This document shows, one piece after another, positions 5,430 through 7,217 of a DNA stretch of 7,217 nt. Source of the stretch: Pseudobutyrivibrio sp. (GTDB taxonomy: Bacteria; Bacillota_A; Clostridia; Lachnospirales; Lachnospiraceae); contig JAILNO010000055.1 of the NCBI GenBank assembly GCA_024691465.1, forward strand, positions 1-7,217, written 5' to 3'. A program made the position numbers and the translations under genes. Position 1 is the first letter of the stretch. Each line of letters opens with the position of its first letter. Below the pieces are notes generated by a model, which saw only the letters and a list, made by a program, of their open reading frames with translations, searched no databases and was not told where the DNA came from.

Positions 5430-7076
5430 ATGGACGTTCGTAGCTATAATCGAGAAGTACAATTTCTCATTAGTGAAATTCAAAAAAACAGGGGCAAAGA
5501 TCCTGGGGCAATCATCGCGGCATGCGATAAGCTGCTTGCTTACGGAAAAGGCATGAAGGATGATGCTCTAATAGGTTATGCCTATTTTTCAAAGGGTGAG
5601 ACCTATTATCTATTAAATGACGCGTCTAATTTTTATTCTCAAATGCTATCATGCATGGGACCAATGGAGCATGTTAAGGAATGGGGATACGTGGCAATGG
5701 CCAACAATATGCTTGGTATCGTATCTTTGAACCGAGGCAATGCCCCGTTCGCCCTTGATTATTTCATAAAAGCAATCAGTATATGTGAGGATTATTCACT
5801 TCCAGACATTGAGTGGATGATTCACTTGAATTTAGGTTCATTATATTTAAATATCGAAGAGTATCAGAAGTCCATATCTCACACAGAGATAGCTCATCGT
5901 TATCTTTTAGATAATAAGGAGATAGACGGATATATAGAGAGTTACACTGCTACTTTACTTGGTATGGGCAGAGCCTATCTCAAGCTTGATAATGTGGACA
6001 GGTGTCTTGAGATTGAGAAGAAGCTCAAGAATGATTGTCTGCCACACTTAACGGAGCTTGATAAGATAGTAATCTTCTGTTACTTTGCCAGAGTTCATCA
6101 CGCCATTGGCGAGTATGAGGCTAGGGATTATTGGATAGACTTAGTCAACAAGCATGCCTGCACCAATATGCCGATACTTGATGTGTTCGATGATTTCTAC
6201 GATTATCTACAGATGCTTCTGGCCACTGAGAAATACGACGATTTCTTCAAGGCTTACACGGTACTAGATGATCTCACCAAGCACACTTCCATCAAGAATC
6301 TTGAGAGGAAGCTACTTACTCTTAAGATCAGGTACTACAGGCGAGTGGGTCAGATTGAGGAGTACAAGATAGCCTCAGTTCTCTACTTCGAGCTATCCGA
6401 ATTCATGGAGCGAGAGAATCGACTCATGGTAAGCAACATGATCGTTATGCGTAATTCGTATATGGAGCTTACACAAATCAACAAAAAAGTCGAAGAGAAG
6501 AATACATTCTTGCAGAAACGTTCAGAGACAGACCCACTTACAGGAATGTATAATAGACTGAAGCTTAATGAGTATAGCGACGAAGCCTTTGAGAAAGCAC
6601 TTATAAATAGATCAACCATAGGTGTTGAAATCTTAGATATAGATTTCTTCAAACAATTCAACGACAATTACGGTCATCAAGAGGGGGATAACTGTATTAA
6701 GTTCGTAGCCAGCACCTTGATAGAGCTCGCCAGGGAAGAGGGAATCTTCGCAGCGCGATATGGTGGTGACGAGTTTGTGATTATCTATGAAGGCCTCACG
6801 AGGGAGTACGTGGAGGCTAAGGCGAACCAGTTGAGAGATACCATCTATTCAGCCGAGAGGGAGCACATGTTTTCACTTACTGACAATAGAGTTACTATTT
6901 CTCAGGGAATCTGCTATGGCATCCCAGAGAGGGATGATAGCATGTTTGCTTATCTTCAATGCGCAGATAAGATGCTATATGAAGTGAAGCAGCAGAGCAG
7001 GAATGCTATCAAGGTCTGTGATGCTTCAGAGCTATCAGTTAATAAGGGAAGAGCGGCGAGTGATGAAGACCATTAA
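5430..7076 (+). CDS. Cytoplasmic diguanylate cyclase with N-terminal TPR-like repeats and C-terminal GGDEF domain
   Basis: The 548-residue protein has no signal peptide or membrane helix. Residues about 45-327 are a run of helical pairs resembling about seven tetratricopeptide repeats (clearest at 89-125, 128-164 and 169-206), likely a peptide or protein sensor. A polar helix (about 328-365) links to a GGDEF domain (about 366-530) that makes cyclic di-GMP from two GTP. The catalytic core looks intact: DPLTGMYNR (368-376), DIDFFKQFND (403-412) with metal-binding D403, RYGGDEF (443-449), and DKMLYEVK (513-520). The inhibitory I-site RxxD seven residues before RYGG is replaced by EEGI, so normal product feedback is probably lost. 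The start has a modest GGGAG site at 5416-5420. It lies 33 bases after rsmA with no terminator seen, and its end overlaps the next gene by 14 bases. The TPR ligand is unknown. Confidence 0.9.
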   Translation: MDVRSYNREVQFLISEIQKNRGKDPGAIIAACDKLLAYGKGMKDDALIGYAYFSKGETYYLLNDASNFYSQMLSCMGPMEHVKEWGYVAMANNMLGIVSLNRGNAPFALDYFIKAISICEDYSLPDIEWMIHLNLGSLYLNIEEYQKSISHTEIAHRYLLDNKEIDGYIESYTATLLGMGRAYLKLDNVDRCLEIEKKLKNDCLPHLTELDKIVIFCYFARVHHAIGEYEARDYWIDLVNKHACTNMPILDVFDDFYDYLQMLLATEKYDDFFKAYTVLDDLTKHTSIKNLERKLLTLKIRYYRRVGQIEEYKIASVLYFELSEFMERENRLMVSNMIVMRNSYMELTQINKKVEEKNTFLQKRSETDPLTGMYNRLKLNEYSDEAFEKALINRSTIGVEILDIDFFKQFNDNYGHQEGDNCIKFVASTLIELAREEGIFAARYGGDEFVIIYEGLTREYVEAKANQLRDTIYSAEREHMFSLTDNRVTISQGICYGIPERDDSMFAYLQCADKMLYEVKQQSRNAIKVCDASELSVNKGRAASDEDH

Positions 7077-7217
7077 AAGAATATTTTTTGATGATGTACT
7101 TAGTTTAGTTAAGAATTTCTTTGCTCTTGTAATAGTGGTGGGAATCTGTTTCCTGCCAGCATTATATGCCTGGTTTAATATCTATTCTAACTGGGATCCA
7201 TATGGCAATACAGGAGC
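7063..7217 (+). CDS. YhgE/Pip-family membrane protein, N-terminal part (3' end outside window)
   Basis: Fifty-one complete codons are visible before the window ends. The start is a short basic segment (MKTIKRIFFDDVLSLVKN), then a membrane helix at about 19-38 ending in FLPALYAWFNIYSNWDPYGN, the hallmark of YhgE/Pip proteins. These are large membrane proteins, usually with one N-terminal and several C-terminal helices around an extracellular region; relatives include Lactococcus Pip and Bacillus YueB, used by phages as receptors. Some are linked to type VII secretion loci. The gene overlaps the end of the diguanylate cyclase by 14 bases in another frame, so it should be co-translated. A GTG at 7060 directly before the ATG is an equally possible start; AAGGGA at 7044-7049 is 10 bases from the GTG and 13 from the ATG. 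The length and the C-terminal half cannot be judged here. Confidence 0.85.
   Translation, partial: MKTIKRIFFDDVLSLVKNFFALVIVVGICFLPALYAWFNIYSNWDPYGNTG

Overview
The window looks like chromosomal DNA from a low-to-mid GC Gram-positive anaerobe. The best guess is a member of the Lachnospiraceae (Clostridia), perhaps near Butyrivibrio or Pseudobutyrivibrio. The reasons are the style of the MetRS (one four-Cys knuckle plus a fused C-terminal tRNA-binding domain), the metG-tatD-rsmA gene order, strong AGGAGG-type ribosome sites, the TPR-GGDEF protein and the YhgE/Pip start. The genus is a guess from sequence style; no search was run.

All genes are on the + strand and tightly packed, and no gap between genes reaches 100 bases. 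Region 1 (1-1308) holds the 3' part of an mntP manganese exporter gene and a complete CaCA-family calcium/cation antiporter gene, 9 bases apart and probably co-transcribed. Region 2 (1309-1398) is the only real intergenic space. It carries a good candidate extended -10 promoter whose -10 lies inside a short AT palindrome. Region 3 (1399-7217) reads as one long operon: a small coiled-coil/zinc-ribbon protein of unknown function, metG (methionyl-tRNA synthetase), tatD (metal-dependent DNase), rsmA/ksgA (16S rRNA dimethyltransferase), a cytoplasmic TPR-GGDEF diguanylate cyclase, and the start of a YhgE/Pip-family membrane protein cut by the window edge.

The metG-tatD-rsmA core is a conserved translation/rRNA-maturation cluster in Firmicutes, but rnmV (RNase M5), which usually lies between tatD and rsmA, is absent here. 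Downstream the cluster has gained a c-di-GMP synthase that overlaps a surface/membrane protein gene. Coupling looks tight: in several junctions the stop codon of one gene forms part of the ribosome site of the next.

I see no CRISPR array, transposon, tRNA, rRNA, T-box or known riboswitch, and nothing that clearly forms a new system. The points most worth a second look are the diguanylate cyclase with a degenerate I-site joined to YhgE/Pip, the zinc-ribbon protein leading the metG operon, a perfect 11-bp hairpin at the start of tatD, and the palindromic promoter.
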